Counted from the first letter of the stretch, positions 7,240-15,427 are shown. The stretch is 30,364 nucleotides of DNA from JBAUHN01 sp049680295 (GCA_049680295.1 JBAUHN010000485.1:1-30364), one strand, 5' to 3'. Notes: generated by a model not told the origin, from the sequence alone. Program-made: numbers and translations.

Positions 7240-8118
7240 TCAGCTTTCCAACGCCAGCGTATGGGCCCGCAACCAGGCCATAAATCCACGCGGATCATCG
7301 GCCCATTTGTCTATTTCTGTATCCGCAATCGGATAGCCGACAATCGGACCCTGCGGCTTGTTCAGCGAATGGACAATTTCGTGCAGCAGCAATCCCTGAC
7401 GCAGCATTGGCGACAGCTTGTTTGCGATCTGATACGCGCGTGAATTTTGCCCCGGAAACTTGATCGGCAAGACCGTAGCACCTGACCTTCGGATCAATTT
7501 GGCCGTAAAAACATTCCACTCCGCTTCGATTGCAGGCCCGAAATACGTCTCGGACGTGGCAACAACACCCGACGGAAACAAGGCAACAACCCCGCCCTCT
7601 TTCAGATGTGTCATCGCTTTCGCCCGCATCTCGACGCCCTTGCGCTGCGCATCCGGATCATGCGGAAACGGTACTGGGATCATGTAAGACCCTGCAACCT
7701 CATCTATTGAGGTCAAAAGCGAGCGCGTCAAAATGCGGTAATCCGGACGCACCCGTCCAATCAGATCGGCAAAGATCATGCCATCGACCATGCCGTGGGG
7801 ATGATTGGACACCACTATCACAGGACCCTCTTTGGGAATGCGGTCCAGTTGCGCCTGCGGCGTGGTCAGCTGAATACCCATCACGTCCAGCGCCGCACGC
7901 CAGAACGCCTGACCTTTCGGCGCGCCCTGCCGTTCGAATTTACGAATGAGCCGCAAAATCGTCAGCTTGCCGGTCAGCGCTTCCATAACCTGAATAATCG
8001 CCGACTTAACCGGATCCTCAAACGTGGAGGCATAAGACAGGCTACTGCGGTCATATTTGCTAAAACTGACTGTCTCGTCCACGTCTTCGGCTTTGCTATG
8101 CTGTGTGCTGTCTACCAA
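7240..8118 (-). CDS. PlsC-like lysolipid acyltransferase, SalA candidate
   Basis: This is a 292-residue member of the lysophospholipid acyltransferase superfamily. The active-site block reads NHPHGMVDG (105-113), that is NHX5D with His106 and Asp112, one residue longer than the PlsC NHX4D. Block III reads FPSG (181-184) instead of FPEG, and IPVPF (147-151) follows block II. The NHX5D form is typical of the hemolysin-like LPLAT branch. Marine roseobacters use such a protein, SalA, to acylate a sulfur-containing aminolipid. The gene follows ptsH by 43 bases at the end of the chvI-to-ptsH cluster. The only possible start near the N-terminus is TTG 8118, with AGAGG about 10 bases upstream, because a stop lies just before it. 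The acyltransferase fold is firm; the substrate is inference. Confidence 0.82.
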   Translation of the reverse strand: MVDSTQHSKAEDVDETVSFSKYDRSSLSYASTFEDPVKSAIIQVMEALTGKLTILRLIRKFERQGAPKGQAFWRAALDVMGIQLTTPQAQLDRIPKEGPVIVVSNHPHGMVDGMIFADLIGRVRPDYRILTRSLLTSIDEVAGSYMIPVPFPHDPDAQRKGVEMRAKAMTHLKEGGVVALFPSGVVATSETYFGPAIEAEWNVFTAKLIRRSGATVLPIKFPGQNSRAYQIANKLSPMLRQGLLLHEIVHSLNKPQGPIVGYPIADTEIDKWADDPRGFMAWLRAHTLALES

Positions 8119-8161
8119 CGGAACCCAACCTCTGCCGCACTAAGTCCTGGCCCTGCCATCT

Positions 8162-8431
8162 TCAGGCTTCCTCTCCGAACTTGTCAGCAACCAGCGTCGT
8201 CAAAGCCTCAGTCAACGCATCCGCGTCCGGCCCGGAGGTCTCTATGTCAATAAAGCTTCCCATTGACGCTGCCAACATCAAAAGACCCATGATGCTGTCG
8301 CCGGACGCAGACATGCCGTCCTTTGCAACTTCGGCGCGCGCATCAAAGGCTTCCACCACTTCAACCATCTTGGCGGACGCCCGTGCGTGAAGCCCCTTTT
8401 GGTTGATAATTTTCAATGTGCATTGGGTCAT
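8162..8431 (-). CDS. ptsH: Phosphocarrier protein HPr
   Basis: This is an 89-residue HPr. The phosphorylation site for enzyme I is His15 in QKGLHARASAK (11-21). The regulatory Ser46 lies in MSASGDSIMGLLML (40-53), the site modified by HPr kinase, and HprK is encoded a few genes upstream. The family length is normal. I chose ATG 8431; the longer frame to 8605 runs through the EIIA gene and is meaningless. The start is 14 bases after the EIIA stop, so the genes are co-transcribed. No sugar-specific EIIB/EIIC gene and no enzyme I gene are present in the window. HPr here is therefore most likely part of a regulatory phosphotransfer chain rather than sugar uptake. Confidence 0.96.
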   Translation of the reverse strand: MTQCTLKIINQKGLHARASAKMVEVVEAFDARAEVAKDGMSASGDSIMGLLMLAASMGSFIDIETSGPDADALTEALTTLVADKFGEEA

Positions 8432-8445
8432 TATTGAGAATGGCC

Positions 8446-8841
8446 TTATTGTTCCAGACTGACGTTTTGACTGTCGATATATTTCTTGCCAGCCTCCAGC
8501 GCCGCACGTACAGCATCCGGCACCGGTTTGTGCCGGCTTTTGATCAGCTTGATCAACATCGGCAGATTTGCGCCATATAAAATGCGACGATTTGTGGGAT
8601 GGCACGCCATCAGGCTCAGATTTGATGGCGACCCGCCAAACAGGTCCGTGACCAAAACGACCCCGTCACCCTTGTCCACGGCGTCTGCCGCCGCGCAAAT
8701 TTCGCTTTCTTTTGCGGGCCGGTCATCATCGTCCTGAATGGCAATAGCCCGCACACCAACCTGCGAGCCGACAACATGCTCTATCGCCGCCAGATATTCA
8801 GCCGCAAGCCCCCCGTGTGCTACAATAACAATTCCGATCAC
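8446..8841 (-). CDS. PTS EIIA component, mannose (EIIA-Man) type
   Basis: This is a 131-residue single-domain EIIA of the mannose superfamily. The phosphorylated histidine is His9 in IVIVAHGGLAAEYL. VLVTDLFGGSPSNLSL (62-77) is the conserved loop that packs against the active site. It accepts phosphate from HPr. No EIIB/EIIC partner is nearby, which is usual for alphaproteobacteria, where this protein (called ManX or EIIA-Man in other alphaproteobacteria) acts in regulation. The start is GTG 8841, three bases after the rapZ TAG stop, with GGGAAG upstream inside rapZ. The tight spacing implies coupled translation with rapZ. Confidence 0.94.
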   Translation of the reverse strand: MIGIVIVAHGGLAAEYLAAIEHVVGSQVGVRAIAIQDDDDRPAKESEICAAADAVDKGDGVVLVTDLFGGSPSNLSLMACHPTNRRILYGANLPMLIKLIKSRHKPVPDAVRAALEAGKKYIDSQNVSLEQ

Positions 8842-8844
8842 GCG

Positions 8845-9732
8845 CTACCCAGCTTCCCGTTTGCGTCGGTCCAGTTCCCGATGCCTAATTGACACCTGCC
8901 ATCCTCTCTCCGCAAGGCTCAAAGCATGAGTTTCTGCCATCACAACGGATCTATGTTGGCCGCCAGTACACCCAAAGGCGATTGAAAGATAAGATTTTCC
9001 CTCTTCCTGATAGGCTGGCAACAACAGCAGGCTCAGATCAAGGACCTGACGGGCAAATGCGTCAAAGCGGCTGTCTGCGGATACATGTTTGACCACGGTC
9101 GCATCCGTCCCGTTCAGAGCACGCAATTCGGGCTGCCAGTAGGGGTTGGTCAAAAACCGACAGTCCAGTACCTGATCAACACTGCGCGGCAACCCGCGTT
9201 TGTAGGAAAACGACTGCACCGACACCGACAATTGATGCGTGCCACCAGGGGCGAACCAATGCTCGACTTCACTGCGCAACTGGTGCACATTCAGCTCACT
9301 GGTATCAATCAGAACATCCGCCCGGCCCCGGATTGCGTCCAGCAATTCCAGCTCTCGCAAAATACCTTGCATCGGCCGATCATCAGGGGCCATCGGATGG
9401 CGCCTGCGCGTCTCGGAATAGCGCCGCAACAGAACTTCGACCGAACAATCCAGATACAGCAACTCTGGCGCCAGTCCCGGCCGTGCAGATAGCACGCCAA
9501 GCGCGTCGATCACCGCATTTGTCGAAAAATCGCGATTGCGCGGATCAATCCCCAAAGCCAGCGGCCGATCAAAAGCAGGCCCGTCCAGCAACGTCGGCAA
9601 CAACCGCAACGGCAGGTTGTCAATCGCCTCAAACCCCGCGTCTTCCAACACCTTCAACGCGCTGGAGCGGCCCGCACCAGAGGGGCCTGTCACTAAAACA
9701 AGGCGGCGCGCGATAGGTTCAGGTTGCGTCAT
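8845..9732 (-). CDS. rapZ: RNase adapter / nucleotide-binding protein RapZ
   Basis: This 295-residue RapZ (YvcJ/YhbJ family) has the P-loop GPSGAGRSS at residues 16-24, the EAIDNLP motif after it, LYLDCSVEVLLRRYSETRRRHPM in the middle, and the C-terminal FGCTGGQHRSVVMAE signature. In E. coli it guides RNase E to the small RNA GlmZ and so tunes GlmS. In alphaproteobacteria the RNA target is not established, but the gene regularly sits with hprK and PTS genes, as here. It starts at ATG 9732, overlapping the hprK stop in an ATGA arrangement, and is followed after 3 bases by EIIA. Family assignment is certain; the role in this lineage is inferred. Confidence 0.95.
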   Translation of the reverse strand: MTQPEPIARRLVLVTGPSGAGRSSALKVLEDAGFEAIDNLPLRLLPTLLDGPAFDRPLALGIDPRNRDFSTNAVIDALGVLSARPGLAPELLYLDCSVEVLLRRYSETRRRHPMAPDDRPMQGILRELELLDAIRGRADVLIDTSELNVHQLRSEVEHWFAPGGTHQLSVSVQSFSYKRGLPRSVDQVLDCRFLTNPYWQPELRALNGTDATVVKHVSADSRFDAFARQVLDLSLLLLPAYQEEGKSYLSIAFGCTGGQHRSVVMAETHALSLAERGWQVSIRHRELDRRKREAG

Positions 9733-10181
9733 GACGGATCTCTTCTTCCTGCCTTCACATATTGCAAAATCGCAGCAGGAAAAGCCGAACTCTCAACTTT
9801 GTGAAGGCTGGGGACGCAAATGCCAAGCACTGATGCATTCCTAAGGCATGGCAAACGCGTGGTTTCCGTGTGGTCAAGGTCGATAACAAGAGAGACACGT
9901 ACTGAAGGCAGGGTTTCGGCTTGCAGGACCCCGACACCGCGGGCCTCGATAAGCCCTGCAATCGCGGGTGGTGCCTGTGCTGTCAGAATACCCTGATGTG
10001 CGGTCAATATCGTGCGGTCGTCGGCGACCAAGATGGCCCCAAACGCCATCAACTGTAGCGCCAGGGATGATTTCCCATTGCCGGAAGCACCACAAATCAG
10101 AACACCAGTGTCCAAGTAGGAAACGCAACTTGCATGTAGGGTCGTGTTAGGCGCGCCCGATGTGCTTGCCCCGCCTGCCAT
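9729..10181 (-). CDS. hprK: HPr kinase/phosphorylase, kinase domain only
   Basis: This is a 150-residue HprK, about half the length of the Firmicutes enzyme. The N-terminal regulatory domain is absent, as in other alphaproteobacteria. The catalytic domain is complete to the eye: His16 in LHAS, the P-loop GASGNGKSS (31-39), VADDRT (52-57) and the HprK signature IEARGVGVL (78-86). It would phosphorylate Ser46 of HPr, encoded three genes downstream. The start is ATG 10181, three bases after the chvG stop, and the end overlaps rapZ by four bases. The position directly after the ChvG sensor links envelope sensing to the regulatory PTS. Confidence 0.95.
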   Translation of the reverse strand: MAGGASTSGAPNTTLHASCVSYLDTGVLICGASGNGKSSLALQLMAFGAILVADDRTILTAHQGILTAQAPPAIAGLIEARGVGVLQAETLPSVRVSLVIDLDHTETTRLPCLRNASVLGICVPSLHKVESSAFPAAILQYVKAGRRDPS

Positions 10182-10184
10182 CTG

Positions 10185-11906
10185 CTAGATGGGCAAGCCC
10201 ACGACAAATCGTGCGCCCAGTGGCTCTGAAGTGATATCAGCCTCGGTCGGGCGGATATTCTCGGCCCAGATCACCCCGCCATGCGCTTCGACGATTTGTT
10301 TAGAAATCGCCAGCCCAAGGCCGGAGTTGTTGCCAAAATGCTCATCAGGACGCTGTGAATAGAACCGCGTGAAAATCTTGGACAGGGCCTGATTTGGAAT
10401 GCCCGGACCCGTATCCTCGACCACAATCAAAACCCGGTTTTCCCGTTTGCGCGCCCAAACACGGATCGCATCACCTTCTTCGCAAAACGAAATTGCATTG
10501 GTGATAAGATTGACGAACACTTGGGCAAGCCGGGCTTCCAATCCATGGACCATAATTGGCGTGTCCGGCAGATCGTCAATAAAGTCTACACCCTTTAACT
10601 TGGCCTCTGCGCCATGGTATTCGGCCAGGTTTTTAAGCGTATTCAGCACGTTGAACGGCAGTTCTTCTTCTTTAACCAGTTCACTATCCAGACGTGACGC
10701 GTTGGAAATATCGCTGACCAGCCGATCCAGACGCCGCACGTCATGATCAATAACATCCAGCAGTTTTTCGCGCTGATCATCGCGTTTGATCAGCCGCAAT
10801 GTGCCAACCGCCGACCGCAAAGACGCCAGCGGGTTCTTGATCTCATGGGCAACATCGGCTGCAAATTGTTCGTTCCCATCGATACGGTTGTAAAGGGCGG
10901 ATACCATTCCACGCAGTGCCCCGCTGAGCCGCCCGATTTCGTCAGGGCGCGCGGTCAGATCCGGAATGCGGATACGACCGGGGTTCATTTTGCGCGCGTC
11001 TTTGTCTTTACCCAACTCAGCTGCGGCAGCCAGATCCGCCAAAGGATTGGCGATCGTCGATGCCAGCACCAAACTTAGGCCGATGGACACCAAAGTCGCG
11101 ATAATGAACATCTGAAGCACGCGTTCGCGTTCGCCGCGAACCAGCTTGTCAATCTCGCCCGCAGCACTGGTGATCGCCACAACCCCGACACCAGAGCCAC
11201 TTTGCATGATCGGCGTCAACACCGTGAACACACTGCGCCCGGACTGATCAAGGTCATTTTTGATCTGCGTCCCGCCGACCAAACTGCCAACAACAAACGT
11301 CTTCAGCCGCTCTGACAGCGGCTCTGATTGCGTGACCTGCGGCGGGCTGAACGGTGCCGATACTGTCGTCCATACCCAGCTTAGCGCATTGGTCAGGACC
11401 GTATTGCTTTCGCTTTCCAGATTGGCAATCGCAGCTGCAGAAAGTTTGCCTTCGATTGTAGCAATCAGATTTTGGTCCGGGTCATAAATGAAAACTTCGA
11501 CACCGCTACGCAAATCCAGATCGTTCAGGGCCTCTGGAACATCCAGGTCCTTGTTCGACCGCAGATCGACATTCGCCTTATCCGGCAGTTTTGCTTCTAA
11601 AACATCCGCTATCAGCTCGGCCTCAGATACCAAAGACGCCGCGCGCTGCACCGCCAGACTGTCACGGGATGAATTCAGATACAGAATGCCCGCAACCAAA
11701 ACATTCAGTGCAATCAGGTTGAACGTAATGATCTTGCGCGTCAGCGGCGACGCACGCAGCGAAAACAAACCCCCGCTCTTTCTTTGAGCGCGCAGTTCGT
11801 TCGGTGCCGTTTTGTCGGGCGCGACCCAATCCTCACCCAGGACCACGTCGCCATCCCGCGAAGGGGGTGTCATATCGCGCACAAATGTTCTTTCGGCCAG
11901 TGCCAT
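10185..11906 (-). CDS. chvG: Two-component sensor histidine kinase ChvG
   Basis: This is a 573-residue inner-membrane histidine kinase. It has a cytoplasmic N-terminus, TM1 at about 58-78, a periplasmic sensor of roughly 185 residues, TM2 at about 265-286, a HAMP linker (about 286-340), and HisKA with the phosphorylated His354 in DVAHEIKNPLASL. An HATPase domain follows with VNLITNAISF, VEDTGPGIP and SGLGLAISKQIVEAHGG. The architecture and neighbours match ChvG/ExoS of rhizobia, which sense acid or envelope stress, host signals and, in some species, periplasmic repressors. Its partner ChvI is encoded nine bases upstream. Start ATG 11906. No ExoR-like gene is seen in the window. Confidence 0.95.
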   Translation of the reverse strand: MALAERTFVRDMTPPSRDGDVVLGEDWVAPDKTAPNELRAQRKSGGLFSLRASPLTRKIITFNLIALNVLVAGILYLNSSRDSLAVQRAASLVSEAELIADVLEAKLPDKANVDLRSNKDLDVPEALNDLDLRSGVEVFIYDPDQNLIATIEGKLSAAAIANLESESNTVLTNALSWVWTTVSAPFSPPQVTQSEPLSERLKTFVVGSLVGGTQIKNDLDQSGRSVFTVLTPIMQSGSGVGVVAITSAAGEIDKLVRGERERVLQMFIIATLVSIGLSLVLASTIANPLADLAAAAELGKDKDARKMNPGRIRIPDLTARPDEIGRLSGALRGMVSALYNRIDGNEQFAADVAHEIKNPLASLRSAVGTLRLIKRDDQREKLLDVIDHDVRRLDRLVSDISNASRLDSELVKEEELPFNVLNTLKNLAEYHGAEAKLKGVDFIDDLPDTPIMVHGLEARLAQVFVNLITNAISFCEEGDAIRVWARKRENRVLIVVEDTGPGIPNQALSKIFTRFYSQRPDEHFGNNSGLGLAISKQIVEAHGGVIWAENIRPTEADITSEPLGARFVVGLPI

Positions 11907-11915
11907 CCGCTCAGA

Positions 11916-12617
11916 TCATTCTTCGTTATATCTGTAGCCAATACCATAAAGCGTCTCAATCGCCGAGAAATCATCGTCAGCGCTGCGCATTTTTTTCCGC
12001 AACCGCTTGATGTGACTGTCAATTGTCCGGTCATCTACATAAACTTGATCATCATAGGCGACGTCCATCAATTGATCGCGCGACTTAACAAAGCCGGGAC
12101 GTTGGGCCAAGGCCTGAAGCAACAGGAATTCTGTGACCGTCAGGGACACATCCTTACCTTTCCAGCTGACCGAGTGACGCAGCGGGTCCATCCGCAATTC
12201 GCCACGTTCCATCACTTTGGTTTCTTCCGTTTCGGCGATGACTTCGCCATCAAGCGCATCCTGGCGTCGCAACAACGCGCGAATACGCTCAACCAACAGT
12301 CGTTGCGAAAACGGCTTCTTGACGTAGTCGTCTGCACCCATACGCAGACCCAGAACCTCGTCAATCTCATCATCTTTGGATGTCAGGAAAATCACCGGCA
12401 TTGATGTTTTCTGACGCAAGCGCTGAAGCAAATCCATGCCGTCCATACGCGGCATCTTAATATCAAGCACGGCCATATCTGGCAGTTTCTTGTTAAAGGC
12501 ATCCAATGCGGCCTGCCCATCATTATACGTTTCAACTTCAAAGCCTTCGGCCTCTAAAGTCATTGAAACTGAAGTAAGAATATTCCTGTCGTCGTCCACG
12601 AGTGCAATTCTAGACAT
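11916..12617 (-). CDS. chvI: Two-component response regulator ChvI
   Basis: This 233-residue OmpR/PhoB-type regulator is first in its cluster. The receiver domain (1-115) has the acidic pocket VDDD (7-10), phospho-acceptor Asp52 in VLDIKMPRMDG, and the KPF lysine at 101. The C-terminal winged helix contains LTVTEFLLLQALAQRPG, SRDQLMDVAY and DRTIDSHIKRLRKKM. I chose ATG 12617 (MSRIALVDDD) because AAGGGA lies about 7 bases upstream; the frame continues to 12659 without such a site. In rhizobia ChvI controls envelope genes and pckA, and pckA lies divergently here. Direct control of pckA in this organism is inference. Confidence 0.95.
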   Translation of the reverse strand: MSRIALVDDDRNILTSVSMTLEAEGFEVETYNDGQAALDAFNKKLPDMAVLDIKMPRMDGMDLLQRLRQKTSMPVIFLTSKDDEIDEVLGLRMGADDYVKKPFSQRLLVERIRALLRRQDALDGEVIAETEETKVMERGELRMDPLRHSVSWKGKDVSLTVTEFLLLQALAQRPGFVKSRDQLMDVAYDDQVYVDDRTIDSHIKRLRKKMRSADDDFSAIETLYGIGYRYNEE

Positions 12618-12832
12618 TGCCCATTCCCTTATGCTGCCCAATCGTCGTTTTTTCGGCATTGATCACCAATTTACTGTGGCGAATCAATCCTTAACTACGA
12701 ATCAACGCATCACTACGCCCCAATTGAGCTATAAATGTGTTAACAATGACTAAATTAGCGCACAATTCGAAACAATGCCCCCTAATACTACCTCATTGAT
12801 CTGCCTCGCAATTAGACGATCGCAAAATAAAG

Positions 12833-12861
12833 TTGGCCTTGATGGCGCTAACGTCTTTAAA
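12833..12861 (+). promoter_or_regulatory. Possible pckA promoter
   Basis: TTGGCC at 12833-12838 and TTTAAA at 12856-12861 are separated by 17 bases and each match 4 of 6 sigma-70 consensus positions. The start point would fall near 12868, giving a leader of about 120 bases that contains both inverted repeats. This was read by eye only. Confidence 0.35.
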
Positions 12862-12871
12862 GCGTCCTGTT

Positions 12872-12890
12872 CATGCCATTATTCGGCATG
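12872..12890. repeat. Inverted repeat at predicted pckA start
   Basis: CATGCC and GGCATG form 6-base arms around a 7-base A/T-rich spacer. The site would lie just downstream of the predicted transcription start. That suits an operator bound by a dimeric regulator, or a small leader hairpin. Confidence 0.4.
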
Positions 12891-12948
12891 TTAAGAGGCC
12901 CTAACTTTGCTGAAGCCACGCCAAGAAGTCTTCGGCCGCAACCATTTA

Positions 12949-12968
12949 TTCGCACAAGGTCGTGCGAA
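12949..12968 (+). repeat. Stem-loop just upstream of the pckA ribosome-binding site
   Basis: TTCGCAC and GTGCGAA form a perfect 7-base stem around the 6-base loop AAGGTC. It ends 3 bases before AGGAGA (12972-12977), the pckA Shine-Dalgarno sequence. In the messenger it could affect ribosome access or RNA stability; as DNA it could be an operator. Confidence 0.45.
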
Positions 12969-12987
12969 AACAGGAGATGTATTAATA

Positions 12988-14583
12988 ATGTCCGGACGGG
13001 TAAATCCAAATTTTCGCCTCGAAGATCAAGACATTACCGGCCTGAGCAAGGTTCACTACAACTTGATGGAACCTGCTTTGATTGATGCCGCGCTAAAACG
13101 AGGCGAAGGCACTTTGGGTAATGGTGGTGCGTTTTTAGTGACCACCGGGAAATTCACCGGACGGTCTCCAAAGGACAAACACGTCGTCAAAACTGAAAGT
13201 GTCAAAGATACAATTTGGTGGGAAAACAACACTGCAATGTCCGAAGCGGGCTTTGATGCGCTTTATGTCGACATGATCGCACACATGAAGGAAAAGGAAT
13301 ATTTTGTTCAGGACTTGATTGGCGGCGCTGACCCGGAATTTGCAATCAATGTCCGAATGGTGACGGAACTGGCCTGGCATGGATTGTTCATTCGCCACAT
13401 GCTGCGCCGTCCAGAGCGGTCTGACTTGGACACATTCGTGGCGGACTTTACCGTGATCAATTGCCCTAGTTTCAAAGCTGACCCTGAACGGCACAATTGC
13501 CGCTCGGACACCGTGATCGCGATGAACTTTGACAAGAAACTGATCTTAATCGGCGGCACGGAATACGCAGGCGAAAACAAAAAATCCGTTTTCACTTTGC
13601 TCAACTACCTTTTGCCGGAAAAAGGCGTGATGCCAATGCATTGCTCGGCAAATCACGCCACCGGCAATGTTGTGGATACGGCTGTGTTCTTTGGCCTGTC
13701 TGGGACCGGCAAAACCACATTGTCCGCAGATCCCGCGCGCACGTTGATTGGTGACGATGAACATGGCTGGTCAGACACCGGCACCTTCAACTTTGAGGGC
13801 GGTTGCTATGCGAAGACGATCAACCTGAATCCAGAAGCCGAACCTGAAATCTACGCCACAACCGAGAAATTCGGCACTGTCATTGAAAACATGGTTTACG
13901 ACGAAGAAACCCGCGTGCTCGATTTTGACGACGACAGCCTGACAGCCAATATGCGCTGTGCCTATCCGTTGGAATACATCTCAAACGCGTCACCGACAGC
14001 TTTGGGAAGTCACCCAAAGAACATCATCATGCTGACATGTGATGCCTTTGGCGTCCTGCCACCAATCTCGCGTCTTACGCCGGCACAGGCCATGTATCAC
14101 TTTCTGTCTGGCTTCACGTCCAAAGTCGCCGGAACAGAACGCGGTGTAACCGAGCCTGAGCCGACATTCTCAACCTGTTTTGGCGCCCCGTTCATGCCGC
14201 GCAGACCAGAAGCATATGGCAATCTGCTGCGTGAAAAAATCGCAGCACATGGCGCAACATGCTGGTTGGTAAACACCGGTTGGACCGGCGGCGCCTATGG
14301 AACCGGCAACCGGATGCCAATCCGTGCCACGCGGGCACTGTTGACAGCAGCGCTGGACGGATCGCTGGCCGATGTCGAGTTCCGCAAGGACGTGAACTTT
14401 GGCTTCGAAGTGCCGGTTTCCGTGCAAGGTGTTGAGCCAATACTGCTTGATCCGCGGCGCACCTGGTCAGATGGCAAGGCCTACGACAAGCAGGCTGCAA
14501 AATTGGTCAAAATGTTCTCGGACAATTTTGATCAATACCTGCCGTTCATTGATGAAGATGTGAAAGCGGCTGCCATTCGCTAA
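12988..14583 (+). CDS. pckA: Phosphoenolpyruvate carboxykinase (ATP)
   Basis: This 531-residue enzyme converts oxaloacetate and ATP to phosphoenolpyruvate, CO2 and ADP, the entry to gluconeogenesis from C4 acids. The substrate-binding TGRSPKDK is at residues 57-64. The P-loop GLSGTGKTT is at 236-244. The kinase-2 metal site is GDDEHGW (255-261). Near the C-terminus are GWTGGAYGTGNRMPIRATRALL and LDPRRTWSDG. The start is ATG 12988 (MSGRVNPNF) with AGGAGA at 12972-12977. The length is close to rhizobial PckA. It is divergent from chvI, whose product regulates pckA in rhizobia. It is one of several genes in the window useful for growth on acetate or organic acids. Confidence 0.97.
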   Translation: MSGRVNPNFRLEDQDITGLSKVHYNLMEPALIDAALKRGEGTLGNGGAFLVTTGKFTGRSPKDKHVVKTESVKDTIWWENNTAMSEAGFDALYVDMIAHMKEKEYFVQDLIGGADPEFAINVRMVTELAWHGLFIRHMLRRPERSDLDTFVADFTVINCPSFKADPERHNCRSDTVIAMNFDKKLILIGGTEYAGENKKSVFTLLNYLLPEKGVMPMHCSANHATGNVVDTAVFFGLSGTGKTTLSADPARTLIGDDEHGWSDTGTFNFEGGCYAKTINLNPEAEPEIYATTEKFGTVIENMVYDEETRVLDFDDDSLTANMRCAYPLEYISNASPTALGSHPKNIIMLTCDAFGVLPPISRLTPAQAMYHFLSGFTSKVAGTERGVTEPEPTFSTCFGAPFMPRRPEAYGNLLREKIAAHGATCWLVNTGWTGGAYGTGNRMPIRATRALLTAALDGSLADVEFRKDVNFGFEVPVSVQGVEPILLDPRRTWSDGKAYDKQAAKLVKMFSDNFDQYLPFIDEDVKAAAIR

Positions 14584-14650
14584 CCTGCTGTACCGCCGGG
14601 CAGCATTAACACCGCCCCGCGACCACACCAACCGTCAGATACATCGCAGT

Positions 14651-15379
14651 TCAGGCCGCTTTGGATTTTTCCCGCGCGACCAGATCTTCGACAGGCATGT
14701 CCAGCAAGAAGCGGATGTCTTCATTGCTGAGATAACACAAGAAGCCTTCCATCACCTTGTCTGATCCCTTACGAAACCACCGCACGGCACCCGGTTCCGT
14801 ATGCATATAGCCCATGCGTTCGCCAAAGCCTTTGAAGGCCACTGGATTGGCCAGAAATCCGAACACGTGGTCCGGGTTCCATCGCTGCATGGTAATCAAC
14901 AAGTTATAGCGCGCCAGCAATGTCGATAATCCGCTGCCACGGTATTGCCCGGCTTCACCGCCCATCCACGCCTCTCCATGATAGATCACTCGGCCCGACA
15001 TGCGATTAGCGCCGGGACCTGCGCGATACCGTGACCGGGGCAAATCTATGTCTGGCAAGGTAGGTGGGAATTCCCGAAAATGTTTGAGCAAATATCCGCT
15101 GAGTTTTTGAGTCTTGAGGTCAATAAACCGCGATGCTTGTGAGTGCATCAGCTCACCTTGGGCATTTCGGCCCAACATCCAGAATGCATTTCCGGTGTTC
15201 AGATTGTGTATATCGGGGTCGAATGGCGCGCCCAGAGGTTGATTGGGCCGACCTTCCGCAAGAAGGCGGCGATATTCATAAAAGTCAGTGCCAATTGACA
15301 ATTCGATGCCAAGTTCACGCAGAACGTCACCACCTGCAGCCGCGAAATGCGCGCCCTCGCTCATTGTTTGAATCGTCAC
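14651..15379 (-). CDS. GNAT-like acyltransferase of unknown substrate
   Basis: This 242-residue protein belongs to no named family that I recognise. Its C-terminal half looks like a GNAT fold. QYRGSGLSTLLARY (145-158) fits the acetyl-CoA pyrophosphate loop Q/R-x-x-G-x-G, and FKGFGERMGYMHTEPG (182-197) fits the usual strand 5/helix 4 segment F-x-x-x-G-Y. The N-terminal 120 residues, with FYEYRRLLAEGRP and NAFWMLGRNAQGELMHSQASRFIDL, could be the first GNAT strands with an insertion or a substrate domain. No LuxI signature is seen. The start is GTG 15379 with AAAGGGG about 6 bases upstream; ATG 15364 is the alternative. It follows the LysR-like regulator by 48 bases and is probably co-transcribed and controlled by it. 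Confidence 0.65.
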   Translation of the reverse strand: MTIQTMSEGAHFAAAGGDVLRELGIELSIGTDFYEYRRLLAEGRPNQPLGAPFDPDIHNLNTGNAFWMLGRNAQGELMHSQASRFIDLKTQKLSGYLLKHFREFPPTLPDIDLPRSRYRAGPGANRMSGRVIYHGEAWMGGEAGQYRGSGLSTLLARYNLLITMQRWNPDHVFGFLANPVAFKGFGERMGYMHTEPGAVRWFRKGSDKVMEGFLCYLSNEDIRFLLDMPVEDLVAREKSKAA

Positions 15380-15427
15380 CCGATTCCCCTTTGCCCAGTC
15401 CGTTAAGCAAAGTTTAACCCAATTGCT

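Larger units (their letters stand above)
12618..12987. other. Divergent regulatory region, chvI / pckA
   Basis: These 370 bases are AT-richer than the surroundings and contain no convincing coding frame. They hold the divergent promoters of chvI and pckA, a predicted pckA promoter, and two inverted repeats in the presumed pckA leader, each listed separately. A TTG start for pckA at 12907 was considered but lacks a ribosome-binding site. Confidence 0.6.

Noticed and set aside
7240..8118. Reading the acyltransferase as inactive because it lacks NHX4D
   Set aside because: The NHX5D form is normal in the hemolysin-like LPLAT branch, and the remaining blocks are intact.
12907..12987. TTG start adding 27 residues to PckA
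   Set aside because: There is no Shine-Dalgarno sequence, the added residues do not resemble PckA, and the stretch contains the leader stem-loop; ATG 12988 has AGGAGA upstream.
14586..14605. Possible terminator TGCTG/CAGCA after pckA
   Set aside because: It is only a 5-base stem with a 10-base loop and no T-run; too weak to list.
14651..15379. LuxI-type autoinducer synthase
   Set aside because: The N-terminal Arg/Trp/Asp and Glu-Arg signature of LuxI is absent; only a general GNAT-like loop and strand pattern is seen.
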